Assembly: GCA_004100265.1 (NCBI GenBank)
Contig: SCKW01000002.1
Location: 1 to 36,350 of the forward strand
Direction of reading: 5' to 3'
Origin: Candidatus Chaera renei
GTDB taxonomy: Bacteria; Patescibacteriota; Saccharimonadia; Saccharimonadales; Saccharimonadaceae
Length of the DNA: 36,350 nt
Part shown: positions 24,353-32,576 of the stretch, piece after piece
Layout: each line of letters starts with the position of its first letter
Position numbering within the stretch: position 1 is the first letter of the stretch
Program-made: the position numbers and the translations under genes
The notes under the pieces: generated by a model
Databases searched by the model: none
Told to the model about the DNA's origin: nothing
The model's input: the letters and a program-made list of their open reading frames with translations, nothing else

Positions 24353-26296
24353 ATGCGCTACTACCAAATTGCCCCGACCATCACCATTCACGGTCCTAAA
24401 GATCAGCTGACATACCATCATCAAAGCGCGTTGCCGGTTGGCGGACTGGTTACCATACCATTAGGCAAAAAACAAGCCGCTGGAGTGATACTAAAAGAGG
24501 TAGCAAAACCTAATTTCGCCACCCGGCCAGTAGGACAACTCATAGAAACCAGGCCGCTGCCAGCGCATTTGTTACAAGCAGCGCTGTGGATGAGCCGGTA
24601 TTACATAGCGCCGCTGTCAAGCTGCTTTCAAACCATATTACCCAAAGGCTTGCATAAAACTAGACGGCAGATCAAGCTCGCCGACACCAGCAACCTGATA
24701 AACCGAACAAGTTTTGTACTCAATAGCCAGCAAGAGGCGGCCGTAAAGACAATCTTAAAAAACTCCGGCGGCACTACGCTACTGCGCGGCATTACCGGAT
24801 CGGGTAAGACTCAGGTTTACGTAGAAGTTATGAAGCGTACCGTTGAAACGGGCCGCTCCGGTATTGTCCTGGTTCCAGAGATAGCCCTAACCGCTCAATT
24901 AAAATCGCAGATCGAATCATCCTTACCTGGCGCCATTATTACCCACTCCTCGATGACGGAGGGCCAGCGGCACCTTATTTGGCGACAGATTTTACACTCG
25001 AAAAAACCGGTAGTGGTCATCGGCCCCCGCTCGGCTCTGTTCAGCCCTATCACTAACCTGGGGCTAGTAGTTATAGACGAATGTCACGAGCCCAGCTACA
25101 AACAGGAAAACCAGCCCCGCTACTTGGCCCTAAGGGTGGCGCGCATTATAACCGAATCCGCCGGCGCCAGGTTGATATTGGGTAGCGCTACCCCAAGCGT
25201 AACCGAAAGCTACCTAGCCGAGGCCACGGCCCAGCCAGTAGCTCTTTTAAACCGGCCAGCTATAGCCGATGCCCTACCGGCCCAAATAAGCTTAGTAGAT
25301 ATACGTAAAAAAGATGAGTTTCGCCGTCACCGCTTCTTATCAGACAAGCTGCTATCAAGCATTGAAGCCTCTCTAGGCGAAGGGCGCCAAAGCCTGGTTT
25401 TTCATAACAGACGGGGCAGCGCGCCGTTAACCATTTGTCAAGATTGCGGCTGGACCGCTGTTTGCCCCTCTTGCCAGCTGCCAATGACACTCCATGTCGA
25501 CAAACACCAGTTGGTTTGCCATATTTGCGGACGGCGCCTGGATGTGCCTGCCAGTTGTCCCGTCTGCCACCAACCTCAGTTAGTCCACAGGGGTATCGGC
25601 ACCAAGTTGATAGCCGACGAGCTGGCAAAACTCTTTCCGAGCGCCAAGCTGGCCAGGTTCGACGCCGATACGGCCGCCGTAGAAAGACTGCACACGAATT
25701 ACCAGGATATTTACGACGGCAAATTTAACATTATTATCGGCACACAAATGGTGGCCAAAGGGCTTGATCTGCCGCTGCTGGGCAGCGTGGGAGTGGTCCA
25801 GGCGGATAGCGGCTTGAACCTTCCGGACTATCAGGCAAACGAACGAGTGTTCCAGCTGGTCTACCAGGTTTGTGGGCGAGTTGGCCGGCTGGCCCGTCCA
25901 AGCAGCGTGATTATTCAAACTTATCACCCAGAGCACCCCAGTATTCTGTATGGCAGCCGGCAAGACTACGACGCGTTTTATCAATGGGAGCTGCCCCGGC
26001 GGCGGCAGGACTACTTTCCGCCGTTTTGCTACTTGGCCAAGTTAACCTGTGCGTACAGCCGCGAGAACCAGGCTGTTGCCGCTAGCCGCGCGCTGGCCGA
26101 CGGACTCAAACAGCGTTTTAACAACCAGATGCTGGTACTGGGACCGGCGCCTTCTTTTTACGAAAAACTTGGCGGCCGGTTTCGCTGGCAACTGATACTT
26201 AAATCATCCAAGCGATCGATTATCCAAGAGGCCTGCCGGGAATTGGTTAATAACAGCCGGTGGACGGTAGACCCGGATCCGGCCCATTTGCTGTAA
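24353..26296 (+). CDS. priA: Replication restart helicase PriA
   Basis: 3'-5' DNA helicase that reloads the replisome at stalled forks. 647 residues, near the short end of the family. The N-terminal 3' DNA-binding domain is abbreviated. Walker A is LLRGITGSGKTQVY, and Walker B reads VVIDECHEPSYKQE (usual DEEHDSSYKQ). LILGSATPS, the paired zinc sites CQDCG, CPSC, CHICG and CPVCH, HRGIGTKLIADELAKLFP, IIGTQMVAKGLDLPLLGSVGVVQAD and QLVYQVCGRVGR (usual QVAGRAGR) follow. The motif changes are conservative and the protein looks intact. First gene of a plus-strand run with def and fmt, as in many bacteria. Confidence 0.94.
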   Translation: MRYYQIAPTITIHGPKDQLTYHHQSALPVGGLVTIPLGKKQAAGVILKEVAKPNFATRPVGQLIETRPLPAHLLQAALWMSRYYIAPLSSCFQTILPKGLHKTRRQIKLADTSNLINRTSFVLNSQQEAAVKTILKNSGGTTLLRGITGSGKTQVYVEVMKRTVETGRSGIVLVPEIALTAQLKSQIESSLPGAIITHSSMTEGQRHLIWRQILHSKKPVVVIGPRSALFSPITNLGLVVIDECHEPSYKQENQPRYLALRVARIITESAGARLILGSATPSVTESYLAEATAQPVALLNRPAIADALPAQISLVDIRKKDEFRRHRFLSDKLLSSIEASLGEGRQSLVFHNRRGSAPLTICQDCGWTAVCPSCQLPMTLHVDKHQLVCHICGRRLDVPASCPVCHQPQLVHRGIGTKLIADELAKLFPSAKLARFDADTAAVERLHTNYQDIYDGKFNIIIGTQMVAKGLDLPLLGSVGVVQADSGLNLPDYQANERVFQLVYQVCGRVGRLARPSSVIIQTYHPEHPSILYGSRQDYDAFYQWELPRRRQDYFPPFCYLAKLTCAYSRENQAVAASRALADGLKQRFNNQMLVLGPAPSFYEKLGGRFRWQLILKSSKRSIIQEACRELVNNSRWTVDPDPAHLL

Positions 26297-26302
26297 TGCC
26301 GG

Positions 26303-26331
26303 TTCACGGTCATGCCGCGATTAGTTATAAT
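26303..26331 (+). promoter_or_regulatory. Predicted def-fmt promoter close to the start codon
   Basis: TTCACG (26303-26308), 17-bp spacer, perfect TATAAT (26326-26331), then 9 nt to the ATG at 26341. The leader would be 0-4 nt. Confidence 0.5.
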
Positions 26332-26340
26332 CTTAGGGTC

Positions 26341-26913
26341 ATGGCCGACCGAAACAGTATTATCACTTTGCCCAATCCCCGCCTTAGGATAAAGTCCGAA
26401 CGCATACACGTTATGACTCCCGAAATCCGCCGGCTGATAGACGATATGATAGCCGCCACCGTTGATTGGGAAAATTCCCGGCCCCACGAGCTGGGCGTAG
26501 CCCTGGCCGCCATACAAATTAATCATCCCCTCAGAGCTATTATCGTCAGGAACGATTTTGAGGATAAACAAAACCAGCGATTCACGGCTTTAATCAATCC
26601 CGAAGTCATCAAATATGAGGGCGAACCGGTGCTGGATAACGAAGGCTGTTTAAGCGTTCACGACGTCTACGGACTGGTACCGCGATACCCTAAAATCAGA
26701 CTGCGAGCCATTAACCAAAAGGGGCAGCCGGTCAAAATTAAGGCCGAAGGATTTTTAGCCCGTGTGCTGCAACATGAAATCGACCACACTAACGGCGTAG
26801 CTTTTGTCGATCGGGTCGAGGGACAAGACGGTTTTTTTAAACTTAACGACCAAGGCGAATTGGAGCCGCTGCCCTATGAACAAGTCGCTGCCTCTGGTAT
26901 TCTTCGGCACTGA
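26341..26913 (+). CDS. def: Peptide deformylase
   Basis: Metalloenzyme that removes the formyl group from new polypeptides. 190 residues from the ATG at 26341 (MADRNSIITLPNPRLR); the longer in-frame extension lies upstream of the predicted promoter. Motif 1 is GVALAAIQIN (usual GxGLAAxQ, with Val for the second Gly-region residue), motif 2 is EGCLSV with Cys103, and motif 3 is QHEIDHTNG with His145, Glu146 and His149. All metal and catalytic residues are kept. The 3' end overlaps fmt by 38 bp, linking the formylation and deformylation steps in one transcript. Confidence 0.95.
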   Translation: MADRNSIITLPNPRLRIKSERIHVMTPEIRRLIDDMIAATVDWENSRPHELGVALAAIQINHPLRAIIVRNDFEDKQNQRFTALINPEVIKYEGEPVLDNEGCLSVHDVYGLVPRYPKIRLRAINQKGQPVKIKAEGFLARVLQHEIDHTNGVAFVDRVEGQDGFFKLNDQGELEPLPYEQVAASGILRH

Positions 26914-27769
26914 AAACTTCAGCCTGCCTAGCCTAGAAGCGTTGATAAGCGGCGGCTATAACGTAGCCGCGGTTGTCACCCGGCCGGATTCCAGACGCGG
27001 GCGGGGTCAAAGAATCAACGAGCCGGCGGTTAAAAAGCTGGCTCAAGCCGCCGGTATCAAGTTAATCCAGCCGCTAGTCTTCGATGATGATCTCTTAAAA
27101 AAGCTGGCAAGTTTACGCCCCGAAGCCGGCGTTCTGGTAGCCTACGGCAAAATAATCCCGCAAAAAGTCTTGCGTCAGTTCAAGACGGGCATTATCAACG
27201 CCCACCCTTCGCTGCTGCCCAAATATCGGGGGCCTTCCCCCATTGAATCAGCCATTTTAAACGGCGATCGAACTACCGGCATAACGATTATGCGCTTAAG
27301 CGAATCTATGGACGCCGGCCCGATTTACGCGCAAAAAACCTACGGCCTGTCCGGCAATGAAACGCGCCCGGCGCTTTACGGGGAACTGGCCAAACTGGCT
27401 GCCGATTTGCTGTTGGAATATCTGCCGGCTATCTTAGGCGGCAAGATCCAGCCGGTGGCGCAAAACGAAGTGGCGGCCAGCTACTGCAAGCTGCTTAGCA
27501 GGGTGGACGGCATTATTAACCCCAAGCGCGAAACGGCTGAGCAAATAGAACGAAAGGTAAGGGCCTATCTTGGCTATCCGAAAACCCGCCTGAGGCTGTT
27601 ATCTCACCCGGTCGTTATCACCCGGGCCCATCCAGCTGGTTTGCCGGCTGAAAGTCCGCTGGTGATAAAATGCGCCAACAATACTTTTTTGGCCATAGAC
27701 GAGCTGATCGCTCCGAGTGGCCGGCGGGTGAGCGGCGCGGATTTTTTGCGCGGCTACCGGCCCCTCTAG
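26876..27769 (+). CDS. fmt: Methionyl-tRNA formyltransferase
   Basis: Formylates initiator Met-tRNA. 297 residues from the ATG at 26876, which has GGAG 10 nt upstream inside def. N-terminal LVFFGTENFSLPSLEALI and VVTRPDSRRGRGQRINEPAVKKLA are standard; the catalytic set is Asn108 and His110 (NAHPSLLPKYRGPSPI) and Asp146 (SMDAGPIYAQ). The C-terminal tRNA-binding OB domain is present (KLLSRVDGIINPKRETAEQIERKVRAYLGYP, then FLAIDELIAPSGRRVSGADFLRGY). Last gene of the priA-def-fmt run, ending 33 bp before the stop of a convergent gene. Confidence 0.96.
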   Translation: MNKSLPLVFFGTENFSLPSLEALISGGYNVAAVVTRPDSRRGRGQRINEPAVKKLAQAAGIKLIQPLVFDDDLLKKLASLRPEAGVLVAYGKIIPQKVLRQFKTGIINAHPSLLPKYRGPSPIESAILNGDRTTGITIMRLSESMDAGPIYAQKTYGLSGNETRPALYGELAKLAADLLLEYLPAILGGKIQPVAQNEVAASYCKLLSRVDGIINPKRETAEQIERKVRAYLGYPKTRLRLLSHPVVITRAHPAGLPAESPLVIKCANNTFLAIDELIAPSGRRVSGADFLRGYRPL

Positions 27770-27802
27770 AAAAACCGCCTTTTCAAGGCTCAACAGCTGT
27801 CT

Positions 27803-28228
27803 TTAGGCCACCTGGCCAAGAATCTTCTCGCGATTTTCAGCGATTTCTTTTTTAATTTCGTCAAAAACCACGGCCACGACCTGCCGATAATCGGGCCGGT
27901 TTTGCTCCAGCCACTTGCTGGCGGCATATTCAGCCTGTACGGCCGGATCATCCGGTTGTCCGTCAATCGACTGGGTGAATTTTTTAAAATCCTCCGACTG
28001 CTGAAACCCGGGAACATGGCCGTTCAGCCAGGCCTGTACCTTCTCGGTATCCTGTCCGGTAATCTCTTCGAACTGCAAAAGCTGAGACTCATCCAGCCCT
28101 TCAGCCAAACGCATACCTACCCGTTGTTCCAGTTCGCTATAAATATGCTGCAGCAACGACTTTTTATGTGCCGGCGGCAAGTCGCCCAAGCCAACTTCCT
28201 GCAAAAAATTTTCATCCAGTTGAAGCAA
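27803..28228 (-). CDS. Small acidic protein with repeated helical motifs, DUF5663-like (unknown function)
   Basis: 141 residues, predicted mostly helical and acidic. The opening LDENFLQEVGLGDLPPAHKKSLLQHIYSELEQRVGMRLAEGL resembles small CPR proteins grouped under DUF5663 (from memory, not checked). The second half, EEITGQDTEKVQAWLNGHVPGF and YAASKWLEQNRPDYRQVVAVVFDEIKKEI, looks like related helical units. The start is a TTG at 28228 with a G-run (GGGGGGT) about 10 nt upstream; no ATG is available before residue 40. It follows the LysM-like membrane gene by 62 bp on the same strand and may be co-transcribed with it. Confidence 0.7.
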   Translation of the reverse strand: MLQLDENFLQEVGLGDLPPAHKKSLLQHIYSELEQRVGMRLAEGLDESQLLQFEEITGQDTEKVQAWLNGHVPGFQQSEDFKKFTQSIDGQPDDPAVQAEYAASKWLEQNRPDYRQVVAVVFDEIKKEIAENREKILGQVA

Positions 28229-28290
28229 CTTATTTTACCCCCCGCTGCCCGCAAGCTTAAAAGCTACTTTTACTTATACCGTTTATTGTT

Positions 28291-29484
28291 TCACGAACGC
28301 TTCAATCGATCAACAACTTCCCAGCCCTTTCGCAGGTCAATAACCTGGTCGGTCCAAATTTGGTGGTCAGGGCCAAAAGTGTGATTGGATTGCACTAAAG
28401 CGTTCTTAACGGCGTTAACTGTCGCGTTATCAGCGTGAACCCCAGCCTTCTTAAGCAGCTGCTCGCTAATATCCCAGAGATTGTCGCCAGGCCGCGCCAC
28501 ACGGGTACTGGCTTGGGCGATATGTTCTGGGCCAAAGACGGCCGGGCCGGCCATGGTCTCAGCGCCGGCCGTTCCGGCGCCTCCCGGAAGATTGCCTCCC
28601 AGTTCCTGGCTAAGCATGTGGGCCTGCCTGCCCCCGCTCATACCACTGCCGTCAAACGCTTCTTGCGCTCGCGCGCCGGCCTGTCCCGACGAAGCCGTTC
28701 CATATTTGCTGAGCATGTACAGGCCGACGGCGGCAACGCCAAGCACCGCCACGGCCGCGGTTACTTTGGCGCCTTTCTTGTGCTCGTATTTTTGCCATCT
28801 TTCTTTAAGGGCGGCTGGCAAAGTGTTCAACCACGCGTACAAACCGGTAGGCGTCAGCCTATCCCTTAGGCGGGCAAAGCGCGAGCGGCGCTGCGGTTCG
28901 GGCGCATCTGATGTGTCTTCGGGTTGTTCGGGTTGTTCGGGTTGTTCGGGTTGTTCAGGCTCTTCGGGTTGTTCAGGCTCTTCGGGTTGTTCAGCTGTCA
29001 TGTCAACGATCCGGCCGAATAGTTCTTCCTGTTCACGCGCCGAAAGTTTTTTGCCTTCAGGGGACTCCAAAAACTTATCAAAAAGCTCTAACAACTTATC
29101 GGTCTTTTGCTGGGAATGCTCCAGCTCTTCAACGGTGGTCCTTCTCGAATCAAGCTCGCGAATGCCTTCGGCAATCATTGCCATACGTTTGAGCTGGGGG
29201 TTGTTGTTAATCAATAAGTCAAACGAGTCGGCATGTTCGCCGCTGTTTTCGGCGGACGCCGGCCGATTTTTTAAATAATCATCAAAAGACGTAAGCTCGC
29301 CGCGCTTGCGGGCCGCTTTTGTTGCGGCGTCAAAAGCCTGTCTGGCAGCAATAAATTCTTCGACGTTAGAAAAATCTTCTGGTTTTGGCGATTGGCGGTC
29401 ATGAGCCATTTCAAACTCTAATCTCAAGTTGTTGACTCTGTTTGAATGTGAATGTGGTTGTTCGCTGGATGGTTGCTCGCTCAT
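28291..29484 (-). CDS. Membrane protein with EPEQ repeats and C-terminal LysM-like domain
   Basis: 397 residues. Residues 1-165 are charged and helical, then a PEQ/EPEQ repeat tract (about 165-190) is encoded by a 9-bp tandem repeat. A basic stretch (RRSRFARLRDRL) and a single membrane segment (VTAAVAVLGVAAVGLYMLSKYG, about 240-262) follow, then a Gly/Ala-rich linker and a C-terminal RVARPGDNLWDISEQLLKKAG ... IWTDQVIDL resembling a LysM or FimV-type domain (PGDNLWDI). This topology puts a large acidic part inside and a wall-binding end outside. The function is unknown; a link between cytoplasm and cell wall is plausible. Its promoter is flanked by an inverted repeat. Confidence 0.72.
   Translation of the reverse strand: MSEQPSSEQPHSHSNRVNNLRLEFEMAHDRQSPKPEDFSNVEEFIAARQAFDAATKAARKRGELTSFDDYLKNRPASAENSGEHADSFDLLINNNPQLKRMAMIAEGIRELDSRRTTVEELEHSQQKTDKLLELFDKFLESPEGKKLSAREQEELFGRIVDMTAEQPEEPEQPEEPEQPEQPEQPEQPEDTSDAPEPQRRSRFARLRDRLTPTGLYAWLNTLPAALKERWQKYEHKKGAKVTAAVAVLGVAAVGLYMLSKYGTASSGQAGARAQEAFDGSGMSGGRQAHMLSQELGGNLPGGAGTAGAETMAGPAVFGPEHIAQASTRVARPGDNLWDISEQLLKKAGVHADNATVNAVKNALVQSNHTFGPDHQIWTDQVIDLRKGWEVVDRLKRS
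28917..28994. repeat. 9-bp tandem repeat (microsatellite-like) encoding PEQ/EPEQ units
   Basis: About eight copies of a unit close to TTCGGGTTG, with TTCAGGCTC variants, lie in frame in the membrane-protein gene. The 9-bp period is a multiple of three, so copy-number change would lengthen or shorten the protein without frameshift. Confidence 0.9.
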
Positions 29485-29539
29485 TAAAAATAACCCTTGA
29501 TTATATTTTTAAAATTTTTAATCTTTCTTTGATACTTTC

Positions 29540-29568
29540 ATATTAACACAACTTGAGAATTTAATCAA
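29540..29568 (-). promoter_or_regulatory. Predicted promoter of the LysM-like membrane protein gene
   Basis: TTGATT (29563-29568), 17-bp spacer, TAATAT (29540-29545) on the minus strand. Start near 29533, leader about 48 nt with AAGGGT 9 nt before the ATG. Confidence 0.55.
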
Positions 29569-29593
29569 GTACTATAATATATAGTTGTGTTAA
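29543..29593. repeat. 11-bp inverted repeats flanking the promoter (candidate operator pair)
   Basis: TTAACACAACT (29543-29553) and its exact complement AGTTGTGTTAA (29583-29593). The first overlaps the -10 box; the second lies upstream of the -35. Centre spacing is 40 bp, close to four helical turns. The second copy is also part of TTGTGTTAAACACAA, itself a 6-bp dyad. Confidence 0.5.
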
Positions 29594-29611
29594 ACACAAA
29601 CAATCCACGTA

Positions 29612-29630
29612 GCTGCCTGCTAGAGGCAGC
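29612..29630. repeat. Hairpin downstream of infB
   Basis: GCTGCCT and AGGCAGC form a perfect 7-bp stem with a 5-nt loop, 36 bp after the infB stop. No U-tract follows on the minus strand, so termination is uncertain. Confidence 0.4.
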
Positions 29631-29665
29631 GAAGATAACAAAAGCGGCTCTCAAAATACTGGCGG

Positions 29666-31441
29666 CTACAGCTGGCGCTTTACCAGCTCCCGCGTAAAGA
29701 ATTCCAGCTTGTCGCCCTCTTGAATAACCAGGCGGCGTGTCAGTTTTAGCGACAACCCGCACATCTCACCCTCAAACACCTCTTTGGCTTCTTGTTTTTC
29801 GCGCTGCAACGAAGCTACTTCGGCCTCGCCTATTACGTCTTTGGCCCGCTTAACGCGCACCAGCGCACCCGGAATGATCTTACCCGTGGTAACTTCGCCG
29901 CCGCAAATAATTTCATTTTTGGTCATACGAAACACGCCCTTGACGGTTAAGGCTCCCAAGTCTTTTTCGACGATCTCGGGCTCCAAAAGCTCTTCGAGCA
30001 CGGTTTTTACGTCATCTAGCAGCTCGTAGATAACCTTGTATAGCCGCACGCTCACCCGCTGGCGGGCGGCCAAACTCTTGACGGCGGTGGGCAAACCTAC
30101 GTTAAAGCCGTAAATGATCGCCTGGCTGGCAGCGGCCGAGCTGATATCGCTTTCGTTGACGTTGCCTATACCCGAACCGACCACCCTAACGTTCACCTCT
30201 TCGTTATCGAGTAAGCGCAAACTATCGCTGACAGAGGTTAAAGAACCCTGCACGTCGGCTTTAACGATGACGTTCAGCGTTTTGCTGGAGCGCTTTTTAC
30301 TGATAATGTGCAGCAGTTCGCTGCCGGTTACGGTGCCGCTGACCGCTCCACGACCCTCGCTGGCAATCAAGGCGGCCGCCTGCTGGCGGGCTATCTTTTC
30401 GGAAGCGACTACCGAAAAACGATCACCGAATTTGGGGATAGACTTAAAGCCGGTAAGAGTAGCTGGGGTGGAAGGCCCAGCTACGGACAGAGGTCGGCCG
30501 GCATAATCCGACAGAGTGCGCACCTTGCCATAAGCCCGGCCCGCTATCAGGTATTGTCCGGTCTTTAAAACCCCTTGCTCCACCAATACGCTGACTACCG
30601 GACCTCGACCCTGCTCCATATGAGACTCGATCACCAAGCCTTCAGCGTTGCCTTCGGCTTCGGCTTTGAGCTCTTCTAAGTCGGCTACCAGGAGCACCAT
30701 TTCCAACAGCTTGTCCAGATTCTGCCGGGTCTTGGCGCTAACCTCTACCATCACCGTATCGCCGCCCCATTCTTCAGGGTTCAGATGGTGCTCCGACGCC
30801 AGTTGCGCCTTTACCCGATTAGTGTCGGCGGTTGGCTTATCGATTTTAGTAATGGCCACAACTATCTTGGCGTTGGCCGCCTGGGCAAACTTAATGGCTT
30901 CGACCGTTTGGGGCTTCACCCCGTCGTCGGCGGCCACCACGATAATCACCACGTCGGTTAGGGCGGCGCCATGCTGACGCAAGGCGCTGAACGCCTCGTG
31001 TCCGGGCGTGTCCAAAAGAGTGATCGAGCGGTTATTATATGTGGTTTGATAGGCCGAAATATGCTGCGTAATGCCGCCGGCCTCGGCGGTGGCCACTTTG
31101 GTGTCAAGGATAGCGTCAAGCAGGCTGGTCTTGCCATGGTCAACGTGTCCCATCACCGCCACGATCGGTGGCCGGTAAGAAGCTTTTGCGGACTTCGATC
31201 TTTCGGCGGAGCCGCCTCGCGGAACCGCTTCTTGGGTCGCCTCTTGCTGCTCTAGCTGGACGTCCAAACCCAGCTCGCCAACGATGATCTGAGCGGTCTC
31301 AAAGTCAATGCGCTGATTAATCGTGGCGGCGATGCCGTTCTTAAACAGCTCGCCCACCAGGTTAGTAGCCGGTATGCGCAGAGCGTCAGCCAGTTCGCCT
31401 ACGGTAATCATGGTTGGAATGACCAGAGTTTTTTCAGCCAT
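29666..31441 (-). CDS. infB: Translation initiation factor IF-2
   Basis: GTPase that brings initiator tRNA to the 30S subunit and joins the subunits. 591 residues, a short form without the long N-terminal extensions of Proteobacteria. IF2_N domain (MITVGELADALRIPATNLVGELFKNGI), a short linker, then the G domain: GHVDHGKTSLLDAIL (G1, about 97), GGITQHISAYQ (G2), LLDTPGHEAFSALRQHGA (G3), ITKIDKP (G4) and VSAKT (G5). Domains II to IV follow (PGALVRVKRAKDVIGEAEVASLQREK). The ATG at 31441 has AAGGAG 7 nt upstream. It is 50 bp downstream of rpsA. Confidence 0.96.
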   Translation of the reverse strand: MAEKTLVIPTMITVGELADALRIPATNLVGELFKNGIAATINQRIDFETAQIIVGELGLDVQLEQQEATQEAVPRGGSAERSKSAKASYRPPIVAVMGHVDHGKTSLLDAILDTKVATAEAGGITQHISAYQTTYNNRSITLLDTPGHEAFSALRQHGAALTDVVIIVVAADDGVKPQTVEAIKFAQAANAKIVVAITKIDKPTADTNRVKAQLASEHHLNPEEWGGDTVMVEVSAKTRQNLDKLLEMVLLVADLEELKAEAEGNAEGLVIESHMEQGRGPVVSVLVEQGVLKTGQYLIAGRAYGKVRTLSDYAGRPLSVAGPSTPATLTGFKSIPKFGDRFSVVASEKIARQQAAALIASEGRGAVSGTVTGSELLHIISKKRSSKTLNVIVKADVQGSLTSVSDSLRLLDNEEVNVRVVGSGIGNVNESDISSAAASQAIIYGFNVGLPTAVKSLAARQRVSVRLYKVIYELLDDVKTVLEELLEPEIVEKDLGALTVKGVFRMTKNEIICGGEVTTGKIIPGALVRVKRAKDVIGEAEVASLQREKQEAKEVFEGEMCGLSLKLTRRLVIQEGDKLEFFTRELVKRQL

Positions 31442-31491
31442 GGCTTGCTCCTTTTTAGATGGCCCTCTTGGTTGCCCGGCGGGCCACTTGG

Positions 31492-32556
31492 TTATTTTTT
31501 AAGACTGAGCGAAATCTTACGGTTCTCTTTATCGATTTCTAAAATGATGAACTTTTGTTTGGCGCCAAGCTTGAACAGTTTGTCGGGATCGGCGTCGCTC
31601 TTACCCAACTCGGTAATATGCACCAGCGCCTCAACCGCAGGACTGATCTGAATAAAAGCGCCGAACGGAGTAATGCGAGTAACCGTGCCCTCGACCTCGT
31701 CGCCTTTGTTGAACTTCTCGGCCTGCTTGCTCCAAGGATCCTCCGTGAGCTGTTTCAGGCTAAGGCTCAGCCGCTCGCGATCAATCGCGATAATTTTGGC
31801 GTCGACTCTGTCGCCCACCTTAACGTAATCGGCAGGACTGCTAACCCTGTCCCAGCTAATCTCGCTGATATGGATCAACCCCTCGATGCCTTCCACGTTC
31901 ACAAAAGCGCCGTAATCCACTACACCGGTTATAACCCCGCTAACCTTGTCGCCTACGGTCAGTTTGGCCAAGCGGTCCTGCAGTCCGTCTTTAATGGCTT
32001 CTTTTTCGCTGAAGATCAGTTTGTTCTGCTTGCGATCGGCGTCTAATATACGTACCCGCAGCGGCTTGCCAATTAGGGCATGCAATCTCTCTAAAATTTC
32101 GTCTTTGTCGGCGCCGCTGACCCGCGGATAATGCTCGGCGCTTAGTTGCGAAACCGGCATGAATCCTCTTACCCCGTCCAGCTCGATTAGCAGCCCTCCC
32201 CGATTGGCGTCGTAAGCCGATACCTCAACGGTTTCGCCGGCCTCGAACGACCGGATAACTTCGTCCCATCCCCTGTCTTTAGCGGCTTTGCGCAGGCTCA
32301 GCAGCACGTAGCCGTCGTCCATTTCCGGATCCACCACGCTGGCGACCACCGACTCGCCCTCTTCCAGATTGCGCCCAAAGCCGATCTCGCGCCTTGGCAC
32401 GAACCCGACGCCCCGCGCTCCCAAGTCCACCCATACTTCATGCTTGCGCACGCTAAGAACCGTGCCCTCTACCGCGTCGCCCTGCGACAACGGAGATGTA
32501 TCGCCGCCTGCGTTTTGCAGTAAATCATCCATTGTAACTGGTTTGGTTGTTGACAT
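31492..32556 (-). CDS. rpsA: Small ribosomal subunit protein bS1 (four S1 domains)
   Basis: 354 residues with four S1 RNA-binding domains: GDAVEGTVLSVRKHEVWVDLG, GETVEVSAYDANRGGLLIELDGVRGFMP, GDKVSGVITGVVDYGAFVNVEGIEGLIHISEIS and GDEVEGTVTRITPFGAFIQISPAVEALVHITEL. Four domains is the short type found in Gram-positive and CPR lineages, against six in E. coli. Domains 3 and 4 are the most canonical. S1 helps unstructured mRNA bind the ribosome. The ATG at 32556 has its best Shine-Dalgarno (GAGAGGAG) unusually far upstream, with a hairpin in between. Likely co-transcribed with infB. Confidence 0.94.
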   Translation of the reverse strand: MSTTKPVTMDDLLQNAGGDTSPLSQGDAVEGTVLSVRKHEVWVDLGARGVGFVPRREIGFGRNLEEGESVVASVVDPEMDDGYVLLSLRKAAKDRGWDEVIRSFEAGETVEVSAYDANRGGLLIELDGVRGFMPVSQLSAEHYPRVSGADKDEILERLHALIGKPLRVRILDADRKQNKLIFSEKEAIKDGLQDRLAKLTVGDKVSGVITGVVDYGAFVNVEGIEGLIHISEISWDRVSSPADYVKVGDRVDAKIIAIDRERLSLSLKQLTEDPWSKQAEKFNKGDEVEGTVTRITPFGAFIQISPAVEALVHITELGKSDADPDKLFKLGAKQKFIILEIDKENRKISLSLKK

Positions 32557-32557
32557 A

Positions 32558-32576
32558 AGTCTTGTTTAAAAAGACT
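32558..32576 (-). promoter_or_regulatory. Hairpin between Shine-Dalgarno and start codon of rpsA
   Basis: In the transcript AGUCUU (32576 to 32571) pairs with AAGACU (32563 to 32558) around a 7-nt loop. It is preceded immediately by GAGAGG and followed by UAUG, so folding would bring the ribosome-binding site close to the start codon. Confidence 0.5.

Noticed and set aside
28283-28298. Partial parS-like TGTTTCACG
   Set aside because: Only the left half matches; the right half is not complementary, so ParB binding is not supported.
28481-29278. Long plus-strand open frame of 265 codons opposite the LysM-like gene
   Set aside because: It is rich in Ser, Cys and Gly from reading the repeat tract antisense; the minus-strand protein has a coherent membrane and LysM-like layout.
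31442-31491. TGGCCC/GGGCCA hairpin between rpsA and infB
   Set aside because: No U-tract follows and rpsA-infB look co-transcribed; it may be incidental.
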